Source: Isoptericola dokdonensis DS-3 (GTDB lineage: Bacteria > Actinomycetota > Actinomycetes > Actinomycetales > Cellulomonadaceae). Taken from it: a stretch of DNA of 64,000 nt. This document shows, in pieces, positions 52,099 through 63,303 of the stretch. Where the stretch lies: positions 3,162,001 to 3,226,000 of the forward strand of contig NZ_CP014209.1 in NCBI RefSeq assembly GCF_001636295.1, written 5' to 3'. Positions within the stretch are counted from its first letter, which is position 1. Each line of letters starts with the position of its first letter. The notes beneath the pieces are model-generated. The model saw nothing but the letters and a program-made list of their open reading frames with translations, was not told where the DNA came from and ran no database searches. The position numbers were made by a program, and so were the translations under genes.

Positions 52099-53090
52099 CC
52101 GCCGCCGTCGCCCGGGGCGCGGCACCGCTCGCCGAGGTCGTCCGCGGCGACCTCGTGGAGTCCGTGCACCTGGGCCACCTGGTCGTGCTCGACGCCGCCG
52201 GTGACGTCGTCGTGTCCGTCGGCGACCCGGCCACCACCATCTGGCCGCGATCGTCCCTCAAGCCCGTGCAGGCCGTCGCCATGCTCCGTGCGGGGCTGGA
52301 CCTGCCGTCCGAGCACCTGGCGCTCGCCGCCGCGAGCCACGACGGCACGGCCCGGCACGTCGAGGTGGCGCGCGCGATCCTCGCGGGCGCGGGCCTGACG
52401 CCCGACGACCTCGCCAACACCCCTGACCTGCCGCTCGACCCGGCCACCGCGGCCGGCTGGCAGGTCGCCGGGCACGGGCCCGACCGGCTCACCCAGAACT
52501 GCTCCGGCAAGCACGCCGCGATGCTCGCCACGTGCGTCGCCGCAGGGTGGCCCACCGACGGCTACCTGGCCCTCGACCACCCGCTGCAGCAGGCCGTCCG
52601 CGCCGCCGTCGCCGAGCTCTGCGGCCCCGACGGCGCCGTGCACGCCACGGTCGACGGCTGCGGGGCACCGCTGTTCTCCACGACGCTCGTCGGCCTGGCC
52701 CGCGGCTTCTCCCGCCTCGTGACCGCCCCCGCCGGGAGCCCTGAGGCGCGGGTCGCGGCCGCGATGTCCGGCCACCCCGCGCTCGTCGGCGGGGAGCACC
52801 GGGACGCGACCGCCGCGATGCGGGCCGTGCCCGGGGCGGTCGCGAAGGACGGTGCCGACGGCGTGTACGCCGCCGCGCTGCCCGGCGGTGCGGCGATCGC
52901 CTTCAAGGTGCTCGACGGCGCCGGGCGTCCCCGGCCGGCCGTGCTCGTCCGTGCCCTGCTGCTCGCCGGGGCGGCCGCCGTGCCCGGCGCCGACGTCGAC
53001 GCCCTGGACGCGCTCGCCCGGACCCCGGTGCTGGGCGGCGGGCAGCCGGTCGGCGAGGTCCGGGCCGTCGTCGGGCAGGAGCAGGCATGA
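52095..53090 (+). CDS. L-asparaginase II family protein
   Basis: 331 residues of the asparaginase_II (YgeA-unrelated, thermolabile plant-actinobacterial) group: [30 protein letters not shown] at the start, [17 protein letters not shown] with the conserved [19 protein letters not shown], and [16 protein letters not shown]. It hydrolyses asparagine to aspartate and ammonia. GTG 52095 overlaps the DUF2516 stop, and the stop overlaps dtd (ATGA), giving a three-gene coupled unit. Confidence 0.92.
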   Translation: MTAAVARGAAPLAEVVRGDLVESVHLGHLVVLDAAGDVVVSVGDPATTIWPRSSLKPVQAVAMLRAGLDLPSEHLALAAASHDGTARHVEVARAILAGAGLTPDDLANTPDLPLDPATAAGWQVAGHGPDRLTQNCSGKHAAMLATCVAAGWPTDGYLALDHPLQQAVRAAVAELCGPDGAVHATVDGCGAPLFSTTLVGLARGFSRLVTAPAGSPEARVAAAMSGHPALVGGEHRDATAAMRAVPGAVAKDGADGVYAAALPGGAAIAFKVLDGAGRPRPAVLVRALLLAGAAAVPGADVDALDALARTPVLGGGQPVGEVRAVVGQEQA

Positions 53091-53512
53091 GGGCCGTGGT
53101 GCAGCGTGCGACGCGCGCGAGCGTGACCGTCGACGGCGAGGTCGTCGGGAAGATCGACCGGCCGGGTCTCGTCGTCCTCGTCGGGGTCACCCACGACGAC
53201 GGCCCCGACGACGCCGCGACGATCGCGCGCAAGGTCGCGGAGCTGCGCATCCTGCGCGGCGAGCGGTCGGCCTCCGACGAGGGCGCACCTGTGCTCGTCG
53301 TCAGCCAGTTCACGCTCTACGGCGACGCGCGCAAGGGGCGGCGCCCCACCTGGCAGGCGGCAGCGCCCGGTCCGGTGGCCGAGCCGCTCGTGGACGCGGT
53401 CGTCGCCGACCTGCGCGGGCGCGGGCTGGAGGTCGCCACCGGCGTGTTCGGCGCCGACATGGCGGTCGAGCTCGTCAACGACGGGCCGATCACGCTCCTG
53501 CTGGAGACCTGA
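53087..53512 (+). CDS. dtd: D-aminoacyl-tRNA deacylase
   Basis: 141 residues, standard length. [21 protein letters not shown] is the family start. [15 protein letters not shown] carries the active-site Ser-Gln-Phe-Thr motif, and [10 protein letters not shown] is the Gly-cis-Pro motif that recognises D-aminoacyl-tRNA. It hydrolyses D-amino acids (and glycine mischarged on tRNA-Ala) from tRNA. ATG overlaps the asparaginase stop. A strong terminator follows. Confidence 0.97.
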   Translation: MRAVVQRATRASVTVDGEVVGKIDRPGLVVLVGVTHDDGPDDAATIARKVAELRILRGERSASDEGAPVLVVSQFTLYGDARKGRRPTWQAAAPGPVAEPLVDAVVADLRGRGLEVATGVFGADMAVELVNDGPITLLLET

Positions 53513-53543
53513 GGCCGGCGTCCCCGCCCGACGACCCGGAAGC

Positions 53544-53595
53544 GGACGCACCGCGGGCCCCCGACGGGTGCGCGTCGGGGGCCCGTGGTGCGTCC
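53544..53595. terminator. Bidirectional terminator between dtd and the LPRTG gene
   Basis: 22-bp arms (53544-53565 and 53574-53595, starting GGACGCACC) match at 21 positions, with an 8-nt loop. Convergent genes end on both sides. Confidence 0.85.
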
Positions 53596-53603
53596 GAGGG
53601 AGC

Positions 53604-54710
53604 TCAGTCCTCGGCGTGCCGGCGGCGTCGCACCAGCAGGACCGTGGCGGTGCCGACCGCCAGCAGGCCCGCGGCCAGCGCGATCAGGCCGGCGACCTCG
53701 CCGCCCGTGCGAGGCAGCTCGCTCTCGCCCGGGTCGTTGGGGTTCGCTCCGGGGTCGTTCGGGTTCTCGCCCGGGTCAGGGGTGTCGCCCGGCTCGCCCG
53801 GGGGCACCTCCTCCTCGACGCAGTTCTCCGTGTCGTCAGGGTAGGTGACCGTGACCGTCACCTCGGGGTTCACGGCGAACGTGACGTCGACGTCACCCAC
53901 GGCCCAGCCGAAGTCGCGGGTGTTCTGCCACATGTTGTTGACCAGCTCCCACCCCTCGTCGGCCGGCAGGTCGACGAACCGTTCCGGGTAGGCGCCGGGC
54001 CAGAGCACGCGGCCCGACAGCGGCTGGTCGGCGTGCACGTAGTCCTCGCCGTCGGGGTTGTCCCAGGTGAGCGTCACCGTGTCGTTCGGTGTGCCGGTCA
54101 CCTCGACGGCGTAGTCGAGGTAGGTCACCCCGGCCACGCAGAGCGGGGTGAGGGTGTCCACGTCGATGGTGGGCTCGGGGGTGCCCGGCGGGGTGGCGCA
54201 GGCGGGCGACGCCTCGGGGTAGCCGACCGTCGCCGTCGCCGTCGGGTTCACCTCGAACTCGAGGGACACCGAGGGGCGCACCCAGTCGAACTCGTCACCG
54301 ACGACCCACTCGCCGTCGACGAAGCTCCAGCCGGGCCAGTCGAGGGCCTCGCCCTCGGGACCGACCTCGGCGCCGGGCCACAGGACCCGGCCCGTGAGCG
54401 GGAGGCCCGCCTGCACGACGTCGTCGCCCTCCGGGTTGACCCAGGTGATGTCGACGGTGTCCGGCGGGTCCTCGAGGTTCTCGACGTCCACGGCGTACCG
54501 CAGGTACGGGACGTCGCCGTCGCAGATCGGCTCCAGCACGTCGACGGTGAGGACGGGCGGCGGGGCGTAGCCGTCGACCTCTGCGGAAGGGCTCTCCTCG
54601 GGCGAGGGCTCGACGTCCGCCACCGCTGTCCCGGCCCCGCCGAGCACGAGCGTCGCGGCGAGCACCGTCCCCGCTGCGGCGCGTGCGCGCACCGCTCCTC
54701 GTCGACTCAT
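53604..54710 (-). CDS. LPXTG-type cell-wall-anchored surface protein
   Basis: 368 residues. Signal peptide (about 1-31, ending AGTAVADV). Two similar extracellular repeats of some 115 residues follow: LTVDVLEPICDGDVPYLRYAVDVENL and LTPLCVAGVTYLDYAVEVTGT open them, and both have TLTW-D/NPDGED, LSGRVLWPGA and EVNP-T-T-TV-YP motifs. A Pro/Asp/Asn-rich stalk (PDPGENPNDPGANPNDPGE) leads to the sorting signal LPRTG, a helix and RRRRHAED. Sortase should attach it to peptidoglycan. No sortase gene is in the window. GGAGGG precedes the ATG. Confidence 0.9.
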   Translation of the reverse strand: MSRRGAVRARAAAGTVLAATLVLGGAGTAVADVEPSPEESPSAEVDGYAPPPVLTVDVLEPICDGDVPYLRYAVDVENLEDPPDTVDITWVNPEGDDVVQAGLPLTGRVLWPGAEVGPEGEALDWPGWSFVDGEWVVGDEFDWVRPSVSLEFEVNPTATATVGYPEASPACATPPGTPEPTIDVDTLTPLCVAGVTYLDYAVEVTGTPNDTVTLTWDNPDGEDYVHADQPLSGRVLWPGAYPERFVDLPADEGWELVNNMWQNTRDFGWAVGDVDVTFAVNPEVTVTVTYPDDTENCVEEEVPPGEPGDTPDPGENPNDPGANPNDPGESELPRTGGEVAGLIALAAGLLAVGTATVLLVRRRRHAED

Positions 54711-54791
54711 CCGGCTGCCCTCCTGGTCGGTCCCTGCGAGTGCAGAGTGCTGCCCACGCTAGTGAGGAGGGAAGTCGTACGGATCAGGCGG

Positions 54792-54830
54792 TGCGGGTGA
54801 AACCGGCCGGAAAACGATGTTTCACCCGCA
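54792..54830 (-). terminator. Inverted repeat at the end of the DUF4012 gene
   Basis: Perfect 12-bp arms TGCGGGTGAAAC (54792-54803) and 54819-54830 around 15 nt. It overlaps the stop codon of the DUF4012 gene (54822-54824). It is probably a terminator, though there is no clear T-run. Confidence 0.5.
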
Positions 54831-56714
54831 GACGGGGACGTCGAGGACATGCAGCCCCGACGACGACACGGTCGGGGTGGCCCACACCTCGAGGTCGCCC
54901 GGCCGGGCGGACCCCTCGCCGCGCGCCGCCGTGGCCGACTGGCCGACCGTGACGTCGACGGCGGTCGAGTCGCCCGGGTCGAGGTCGACCGTGACCGCGA
55001 CGCGGTCCCGGCCGTGGACGTCGAGCGTCTCGCCCGCCACGGGCCCGTCGTCCCGCGTCAGCCGGGGGACGTCGCCGCCCCGGGTGCCGTACGCGGACAG
55101 CGTGAGCTGCATGCGACCCCGGTCGGGGTCGTCCGGCGGCCCCGCGACGTAGTCCGGCAGGGAGGCCGCGGCGTCGGCGTCCAGCCGGTTCGTCAACGTG
55201 ACCCGGACCGTGTCGGCGCGTCCCTCGCCGGTGCAGACCGACTCCGCGACGCCCACCTGCACCTCGAGGTAGGCGCTGAGCTTGCCCACGACCAGGTCGT
55301 CGAGGAAGACCCCGACCGCGTCGCGCGCCCGGTCGTCGGCGAACGTCCCCGCCACGAGGGTCCCGGCGAGGTCGGCCTGCTCGTCCGGTCGCGCCGACCA
55401 GACGAGCAGCCGGTGCTCCCGGGCGGCCCGCTCGAACGCGGCCAGCAGGTCGGCCGGTGCGACGTCGCCGTTCGAGAGCTCGTCGAGGACGGCTGCCGCC
55501 ACCACCGCGTAGAACCGGTCGGCCTGCTCGTCGTCGAGCACCTCGTAGGTGCGCCGCAGGAGGAGGTCGACGACGGTCTCCGGCTCGGCGGTCACCCGGT
55601 CCGTGCCGATCGCCGCAGCGATGCCCCGCGGGAGGTCGACCCGTACCGGTCCGGTGGCCTCCAGCAGGTACGACAGCGCCACGGGATCGGTGGCGAGCAC
55701 GCCGTCCACCTCGACGTCCTGCGACCGCCGCCACATCTCGGCGGCCAGAGGGCCGGTGGTCGCGAAGTCGGGGGTGAGCGTCACGTCCTGGACGAAGCGC
55801 CCGAGCCGGGTCGTGTAGGCCGCCTCGTCCGCCGGGTCGAGCGGCAGCACCGGGCGGCGGAACGGACCGACGTCACCGGTCGCGGCCTGGGCGCCCACCG
55901 CCACGCGGCCACCGTCGATCTCCACCTCCATGAGTGCGCCGGGGATGCCGCCGGCCGCGCGCAGCTCCGCGTTGGACATGCCGAGCAGCAGGTACCGCCG
56001 CGGTCCGTCCGCCCCGAGCATGGCGGGCAGGAGGGTGGTCGTGCGCTCGGCCGTGGCGAGGAGCCGGTCGAGGGCGCCGAGCTGGTCCGCGAGGTCGACG
56101 ACGGGCCCCACGAACTCGGCCTGGACACGCTCGAGGTCGACGGCGTCGAGGTCGGCGTGCGCGGCCGTCACCACGTCGTGCGCGTGCGCCGTGTCGGCCG
56201 CTACCGCCGCGAGGGGGGCGAGGTCGATGCCCCCGTCGTCGGTGCGCGTCGTGCGGGCGGCGGCGTCCGCCGTCATGGCCAGCGCGGGCAGGGCGACGTC
56301 GGCGACGTCGTCGATCACCGCGGAGACGGTCGTGGCGGCGCCGACCGACGGCCCGATGCCGGGCAGGTGTGCGGCGAGCCACCACACGGGGCCGTCGGTG
56401 GCGTCGCGGGCCGTCTCGGTCGACTCCTGCAGGGCGAGCAGCGCCGGGTCGTCGGCGAGGGACGGGGCGTCCGGTGCGGGGTCGCGGAGCCTGTCCCGGA
56501 TCGCCTGGGAGACGGCGGGGACGGTGGTGGCGGCCTCGTCGAGCGCGTCCCGTGCCACGAAGGCGTCGCGGACGATGAGGACGGCGCAGACGCCGACGAC
56601 GACTGCCAGCAGGAGGATCGTCCCGAGGATGCCGAGCACCCAGCGGCGGGCGCGACGGCGGGGAGGGCGGCGTGCCGGCGAGGGCGCCGCCGTGCCGTCC
56701 GGCGAGAGGGCCAT
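54822..56714 (-). CDS. DUF4012 domain membrane-anchored protein
   Basis: 630 residues. A basic N-terminus, then one helix (VLGILGTILLLAVVVGVCAVLIV), then an extracytoplasmic body. DUF4012 covers about 260-520: RRYLLLGMSNAELRAAGGIPGALMEVEIDGGRVAVG, followed by DFATTGPLAAEMWRRSQDVEVDGVLATDPVALSYLLEATGPV and later RTYEVLDDEQADRFYAVVAAAV. This resembles the fold of LytR-CpsA-Psr proteins, so cell-wall glycopolymer attachment is possible (inference). TACTGT lies 6 nt before ATG 56714. Divergent from the LuxR gene. Confidence 0.9.
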   Translation of the reverse strand: MALSPDGTAAPSPARRPPRRRARRWVLGILGTILLLAVVVGVCAVLIVRDAFVARDALDEAATTVPAVSQAIRDRLRDPAPDAPSLADDPALLALQESTETARDATDGPVWWLAAHLPGIGPSVGAATTVSAVIDDVADVALPALAMTADAAARTTRTDDGGIDLAPLAAVAADTAHAHDVVTAAHADLDAVDLERVQAEFVGPVVDLADQLGALDRLLATAERTTTLLPAMLGADGPRRYLLLGMSNAELRAAGGIPGALMEVEIDGGRVAVGAQAATGDVGPFRRPVLPLDPADEAAYTTRLGRFVQDVTLTPDFATTGPLAAEMWRRSQDVEVDGVLATDPVALSYLLEATGPVRVDLPRGIAAAIGTDRVTAEPETVVDLLLRRTYEVLDDEQADRFYAVVAAAVLDELSNGDVAPADLLAAFERAAREHRLLVWSARPDEQADLAGTLVAGTFADDRARDAVGVFLDDLVVGKLSAYLEVQVGVAESVCTGEGRADTVRVTLTNRLDADAAASLPDYVAGPPDDPDRGRMQLTLSAYGTRGGDVPRLTRDDGPVAGETLDVHGRDRVAVTVDLDPGDSTAVDVTVGQSATAARGEGSARPGDLEVWATPTVSSSGLHVLDVPVCG

Positions 56715-56872
56715 GACGGCACAGTAGAGGCTCCCGGCGGGGCGGACGGGCCGACGACCGGGTGAACCCGTCGTCCGGGAGAACTCGTGGTGAAGCCCAG
56801 GTGGCTTTATGCTGGACTCCTGACAAACCTGTGACCTGCGATGACATCGTACGGAAGGCTGGGTGGTGGACG

Positions 56873-58489
56873 ATGACGTCGCACACGGGAGGGCCGTCCC
56901 TCGTCGTGGCCCCGCGGGCGTCGGGTGCCCCCGTCGCGCCGCACGTCGCGACGACCCTCGGCCGGTTCGGGGGCGACGACGACGACGCCGTCGACCTCCT
57001 GGCGGCCGCGCTCGACCGCGACCAGCTCTCCGGGACCGTGCACCTGCCGGAGCTGCTGCCCGTCCCCGCGCGCCCTGCGCCGCCCACCGACCCGACCGTG
57101 CGGCACGTCGCCCTGCTCGCCGCCCTCGCCGTCACGGACCGCGTCGACCTGCTGGTCCGGGCCGCCGGGTGCGCCGACGACGAGCTCCTCGACGCCCTCG
57201 ACGGCCTCCTCGAGATGCGGCACGGCCGGTTCCGGCCCGCCGACCCGGGCCGCCTCGAGGGCGTCCGCGCGGGCGCCGACCTCGACGCCGTCACCGCCGC
57301 CCACCGCGACCTGTCCCGGGCGGCCCGGGCCGTGGGCGAACCCGGGGTGGCGCTGTGGCACACGGCCCGCGGCACCGTCACCGGCGACGAGCTGCTCGCC
57401 GACGGACTGGTCGAGCTCGCCGGGGTGCTCCTGCGTCGCGGTGACCCGGGCGCCGCCTACGACGTCGCCTGCGAGGCCGTCAGTCACGGCACGGGGGAGC
57501 GGCGGGCGCGGGCGTTCCTGCTCGCCGGGCGGTCCGCCCTGTGGAGCGGTCACCTCGTCGACGCCCGCCGGTGGCTGCACCGGGCGCGCCGCAGCGGGAC
57601 CGAGGCCGTGGAGGCCGCGGCCGGCGCGGTGCTCGCCGCCGTCGACCTGCTGCTCGACGGCCGTGCGCCCGGGCCGGTGCCGGCGTCGGGACCGGGGGAG
57701 TCGTTGGCGACCCTGGTCGGGCTGGTCGCCGTCGACGCCCCCGGCCCCGTGGACCGGGCCGTGCTCGCGGACGTCGTCACGGCGCTGCGCCTGCTCGACC
57801 GCGACCCGGCCGCCGCCGCCTCCCTCGTCGCGCTGGCGGCCGTCCGGGCCGTGCCCGCCTGGTCCCGGCCCGGCACCTGGGCGGACGGCACCGGGCACCT
57901 CACCCCGCTCGCGGAGGCGCACCTGCGCGTGGTGCAGAGCCTCCTGCTGTTCTGCGGCGAGGACTCCGTGGCGGCCGCGGCCGTGCTCGACGACGCCGCG
58001 GCCCGGCTGCCGGTCGCCCACGTGGTCGGTGGCCTCGCCGTCGAGGTGGGTCGCCGGCTCGACCACGACCGCGAGGGGGCGCGTTCCCGTGCGACGCACG
58101 AGCTGTCGCGGATCGCCCCGCGGAGGCAGGTCGCGGCCGGGGCGGTCGCCGCGCTGCGCCGGGGCGGTGCGGCCGCCCCGGACGGGGCCGCCGCGGTGGC
58201 GCGCGCGACGACGTCGCTGGCGGGGGAACCGGCGCGGGGACCGGGCGCCGCCCGCCCCGCGCCGTGCGGCGACGAGCTCGAGCTACCCGCCGGGTGGGCG
58301 GAGCTGCTCACCGTGCGCGAGGTGGAGGTGACGCGGCTCGTGGTGGACGGTCTGGCGAACCGCGAGGTGGCCCAGCGGCTGTGCGTGTCGGTGCGGACGG
58401 TGGAGGTCCATCTGGGGCGCGCGTTCCGCAAGCTCGGGGTGCGCTCGCGCTCCGAGCTCGTCGTCCTCGCGCTGCGTCCCGCGCGGTAG
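56873..58489 (+). CDS. Large LuxR-family transcriptional regulator
   Basis: 538 residues. Only the C-terminal 65 are familiar: a LuxR/NarL HTH, WAELLTVREVEVTRLVVDGLANREVAQRLCVSVRTVEVHLGRAFRKLGVRSRSELV. The upstream 470 residues are helical and Ala/Leu/Arg-rich, with TPR-like character (GDPGAAYDVACEAVSHGTGERRARAFLLAGRSALWSGHLVDARRWLHRARR), but no Walker motifs, unlike full LAL/MalT regulators, so it may be a LAL protein that lost its ATPase. ATG 56873 is preferred; a TATGCT-like box at about 56807 may be its promoter. It may regulate the chitinases downstream (unproven). Confidence 0.85.
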   Translation: MTSHTGGPSLVVAPRASGAPVAPHVATTLGRFGGDDDDAVDLLAAALDRDQLSGTVHLPELLPVPARPAPPTDPTVRHVALLAALAVTDRVDLLVRAAGCADDELLDALDGLLEMRHGRFRPADPGRLEGVRAGADLDAVTAAHRDLSRAARAVGEPGVALWHTARGTVTGDELLADGLVELAGVLLRRGDPGAAYDVACEAVSHGTGERRARAFLLAGRSALWSGHLVDARRWLHRARRSGTEAVEAAAGAVLAAVDLLLDGRAPGPVPASGPGESLATLVGLVAVDAPGPVDRAVLADVVTALRLLDRDPAAAASLVALAAVRAVPAWSRPGTWADGTGHLTPLAEAHLRVVQSLLLFCGEDSVAAAAVLDDAAARLPVAHVVGGLAVEVGRRLDHDREGARSRATHELSRIAPRRQVAAGAVAALRRGGAAAPDGAAAVARATTSLAGEPARGPGAARPAPCGDELELPAGWAELLTVREVEVTRLVVDGLANREVAQRLCVSVRTVEVHLGRAFRKLGVRSRSELVVLALRPAR

Positions 58490-58628
58490 CCCGCGCCCGC
58501 TGCTCGCCGTCCCCTGCGCGCCGCCGGTCCGGGCGGCGGCACGTGCCCGCCTCCTGTCGGGTACGGGAAAACACGTACGGGTGGATGCGCTTCCCGTCCG
58601 GTTCGTGTGGCTTCCCCTGATCCTTTTG

Positions 58629-58650
58629 AAAGGTAAGAGTCCTTACTTTT
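58629..58650 (+). promoter_or_regulatory. AT-rich palindrome before the first chitinase
   Basis: AAAGGTAAG (58629-58637), AGTC, then CTTACTTTT (58642-58650), pairing at 8 of 9 positions. It lies 91 bp upstream of the chitinase start in a 250-bp intergenic region where nothing else is evident. Its position and unusual AT content suggest an operator or leader hairpin; no regulator can be named. Confidence 0.55.
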
Positions 58651-58740
58651 GCCCTGAACGGTGCTCGACGAGGAGCGCAGCGGGTCCCGGCCCGTCGTGG
58701 TGCTCGGCCTCCACCGACCGACCAGTGAGCAGGAGTTCCC

Positions 58741-61323
58741 ATGAGAGCAACACCCTCGGTAAGGCACCGGATCGCCGCGGCGGCCGCCGCCGCGGCCCTC
58801 GCCGTCACCGGCCTCACCGCGATCGCCGCGACGACCACGGCGACGGCCGCCACCCCCTGCGCCGCACAGTGGAGCTCCACGACCGTGTACCGCGGCGGCG
58901 AGGTGGTCTCCTACGACGGCCAGAACTTCCGCGCGGGCTGGTACACCCAGGGCGACGCGCCGGGCGCGACCGCCTGGGGAGCCTGGACCTCCCAGGGCGC
59001 CTGCGGTGACACGACGCCCACGCCCACCCCCACCGCCAGCACCTCCCCGACGCCGACCCCGTCGCCCACGGCGACGTCCACCCCGTCGCCCACCCCCACG
59101 CCGTCGCCCACCGCGACGACGCCGCCCGCGTCCACCAACCCCGACGAGCAGTGCCGCCCCGACGGCATGGCCCCGACCGCGGGTGTCGACACCCCCTACT
59201 GCGACGTCTACGACACCGACGGCCGCGAGATCCTGCCCAACGGTCTCGACCGCCGCGTCATCGGCTACTTCACGAGCTGGCGCACGGGCAAGAACGGCCA
59301 GCCCGCCTACCTCGCGAGCGACATCCCGTGGGACAAGATCTCCCACATCAACTACGCCTTCGCGCACGTCGGCGCCGACGACCGGGTGTCCGTCAACGCC
59401 GACGTGGCGGGCAACGCCGCCACCGACATGACGTGGCCCGGCGTCGCGGGTGCCGAGATGGACCCGGCGCTCGACTACACCGGCCACTTCAACCTGCTGG
59501 CGAAGTACAAGGAGGCCAACCCGGGCGTCAAGGTGCTCCCCGCCGTCGGCGGCTGGGCCGAGACGGGCGGCTATTTCGACGGCGACGGGAACCGGGTCGC
59601 GTCGGGCGGGTTCTACACGCTCACCGAGTCGCAGGCCCGCATGGACACGTTCGCGGAGTCGGTGGTCGACATGATCCGCGACTACGGGTTCGACGGCATC
59701 GACATCGACTACGAGTACCCGACGTCGAACAAGGACGCCGGCAACCCCGACGACTTCGCGATCTCCAACGCCAAGCGCGGCGAGCTCTTCGCCGGCTACG
59801 TCGCCCTGATGAGGACGCTGCGCGAGCACCTCGACGTCGCGGGCGCCCAGGATGGCGAGTACTACCTGCTCACCACCGCCACGCCGTCGTCCGGCTGGCT
59901 GCTGCGCGGCATGGAGGTCTACCAGGTCACCGAGTACGCCGACTACGTCAACATGATGACGTACGACCTGCACGGCGCCTGGAACGAGTACGTGGGCGGC
60001 AACGGCGCCCTGTTCGACGACGGCAAGGACGCCGAGCTCACGGCGGGCGGCGTCTACACCGCCTACGAGGGCAACGGCTACCTCAACGGCGACTGGGCGG
60101 CGCACTACTTCCGCGGCGCCATGCAGGCGGGCCGCATCAACATGGGTGTGCCGTTCTACACGCGCGGCTTCCAGGGCGTCACGGGCGGGACCCACGGCAT
60201 GGGCGGGCGTGCCGCCGCGCCGTCGTCCGCCGTCTGCCCGCCCGGCACGAACGGAAAGTGCGGCAACGGTGCGGACGGCATCGACAACCTCTGGTACGAC
60301 TCCGACCCGCAGGGCGTCGCCATCCCCGCCGGCGTGAACCCGATGTGGCACGTCCTCAACCTCGAGGACGGCGTCGTCGGCGACTACGCGGCGTCCTACG
60401 GGGTCCCCACCACCCTCGAGGGGGCCTACACCCGCCACTTCGACCCGGTGACGAAGAACGAGTGGTGGTGGAACGAGCAGACCAGGACGTTCCTGTCCGG
60501 CGACTCGACCGAGGCGATCTCCGCCAAGGCCGACTACGTCAACGACACCGGTCTCGGCGGCCTGATGATCTGGGAGCTCGCGGGCGACTTCGACTACGAC
60601 CAGGCCGCGGGCCAGTACGGGATGGGCAGCACGCTCGTCGACCTCATGCACGCCAAGTTCTCCGACGGCGGCGCGTACGGGGCCTCCAAGGCCGAGCGGA
60701 CGATGCCGACCCAGGCGCTCGACGTCGACCTGGAGTACACGGAGTTCGCGCTCGGGGACAACAACTACCCGATCTCCCCGAAGGTCGTGCTCCACAACGA
60801 CGGCGCGACCGACATCCCGGCCGGCGCGACGGTCACGTTCCAGTACGGCACCACCGACACCGGGAAGATGAGCGACTGGTCGGGGTACTCGACGACGTCG
60901 ACGGCGGGGCGCAGCGGCCCCAACGTCGGCGGCCTGGGCGCGAACTTCCACACCGCGACGTTCACGGTCCCGACCGGCGGCATCCCCGCGGGCGGATCGA
61001 TCACGAACCAGCTCAAGTGGGCCCTGCCGGTGGCGCAGTTCTCCAACGTCACGATCACCGTCGACGGCACCGAGTACGCGACCACCTACGACCACCCGCG
61101 CGGCGTCACCGTCGTCGACCTGCCGTCGGGCGGCACGGGTGGTACCGGTGGCACGGGTGGTACCGGTGGTGACTGCACCGCGGCCGCCTGGGACGCCACC
61201 GCCGTCTACACCGGCGCGGCCGTCGTGTCCCACGCCGGCCGCACCTGGACGGCGAGGTGGTGGACGCAGGGCGACACGCCCTCGGCCGCCGCCGGCCCCT
61301 GGACCGACCAGGGCGCCTGCTGA
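58741..61323 (+). CDS. Secreted chitinase, GH18 with N- and C-terminal CBM5/12 modules
   Basis: 860 residues. Signal peptide (1 to about 37); CBM5/12 module 40-88 (CAAQWSSTTVYRGGEVVSYDG ... WGAWTSQGAC); Thr/Pro linker; GH18 barrel about 170-640 with SHINYAFAH, KVLPAVGGW and the catalytic FDGIDIDYEYP, whose acid is E325; a beta domain (about 655-800); a GGTGGTGG linker; and a second CBM5/12 to the end. It hydrolyses chitin with retention via the N-acetyl group. The spaced CBMs should hold it on insoluble chitin. It is followed after 102 bp by a second chitinase. Confidence 0.97.
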   Translation: MRATPSVRHRIAAAAAAAALAVTGLTAIAATTTATAATPCAAQWSSTTVYRGGEVVSYDGQNFRAGWYTQGDAPGATAWGAWTSQGACGDTTPTPTPTASTSPTPTPSPTATSTPSPTPTPSPTATTPPASTNPDEQCRPDGMAPTAGVDTPYCDVYDTDGREILPNGLDRRVIGYFTSWRTGKNGQPAYLASDIPWDKISHINYAFAHVGADDRVSVNADVAGNAATDMTWPGVAGAEMDPALDYTGHFNLLAKYKEANPGVKVLPAVGGWAETGGYFDGDGNRVASGGFYTLTESQARMDTFAESVVDMIRDYGFDGIDIDYEYPTSNKDAGNPDDFAISNAKRGELFAGYVALMRTLREHLDVAGAQDGEYYLLTTATPSSGWLLRGMEVYQVTEYADYVNMMTYDLHGAWNEYVGGNGALFDDGKDAELTAGGVYTAYEGNGYLNGDWAAHYFRGAMQAGRINMGVPFYTRGFQGVTGGTHGMGGRAAAPSSAVCPPGTNGKCGNGADGIDNLWYDSDPQGVAIPAGVNPMWHVLNLEDGVVGDYAASYGVPTTLEGAYTRHFDPVTKNEWWWNEQTRTFLSGDSTEAISAKADYVNDTGLGGLMIWELAGDFDYDQAAGQYGMGSTLVDLMHAKFSDGGAYGASKAERTMPTQALDVDLEYTEFALGDNNYPISPKVVLHNDGATDIPAGATVTFQYGTTDTGKMSDWSGYSTTSTAGRSGPNVGGLGANFHTATFTVPTGGIPAGGSITNQLKWALPVAQFSNVTITVDGTEYATTYDHPRGVTVVDLPSGGTGGTGGTGGTGGDCTAAAWDATAVYTGAAVVSHAGRTWTARWWTQGDTPSAAAGPWTDQGAC

Positions 61324-61425
61324 CCGACCCCTCTCCTCCGGCCGCGTCGCCCGCCCCCTCCGGGCGGCGCGGCCGGGCCTCCCCGCACCGCCCGACGTCG
61401 TCGGGCACCACAGGAAGGAACCACC

Positions 61426-63093
<1,668 letters not shown>

Positions 63094-63159
63094 CCCGACC
63101 TGCCCCCGGCGACCCGCCGGGCCCCGGCCGAGCGGACGACTCCCCGCCCGGGCCGGGCG

Positions 63160-63190
63160 ACGACCCCCGACGTCCCGCGTCGGGGGTCGT
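63160..63190 (+). terminator. Terminator after the chitinase genes
   Basis: Perfect 13-bp arms ACGACCCCCGACG (63160-63172) and 63178-63190 around TCCCG, followed by CGTCGTCCCT. Confidence 0.75.
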
Positions 63191-63232
63191 CGTCGTCCCT
63201 GGGGACGGGCTGGGCGCGAGGTGCAAGAGTGG

Positions 63233-63264
63233 GCGCCCTCACGACACATGAGGGGTGAGGGCGC
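63233..63264. promoter_or_regulatory. Inverted repeat upstream of the sigma factor gene
   Basis: GCGCCCTCAC (63233-63242) and GTGAGGGCGC (63255-63264), perfect, 12-nt spacer, 40 bp before the start codon. It could be an operator or leader hairpin for the sigma gene. Confidence 0.4.
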
Positions 63265-63303
63265 ACCCGCGTCCGCGATCGAGGGCGACCGCCAGGAGGA
63301 GCG

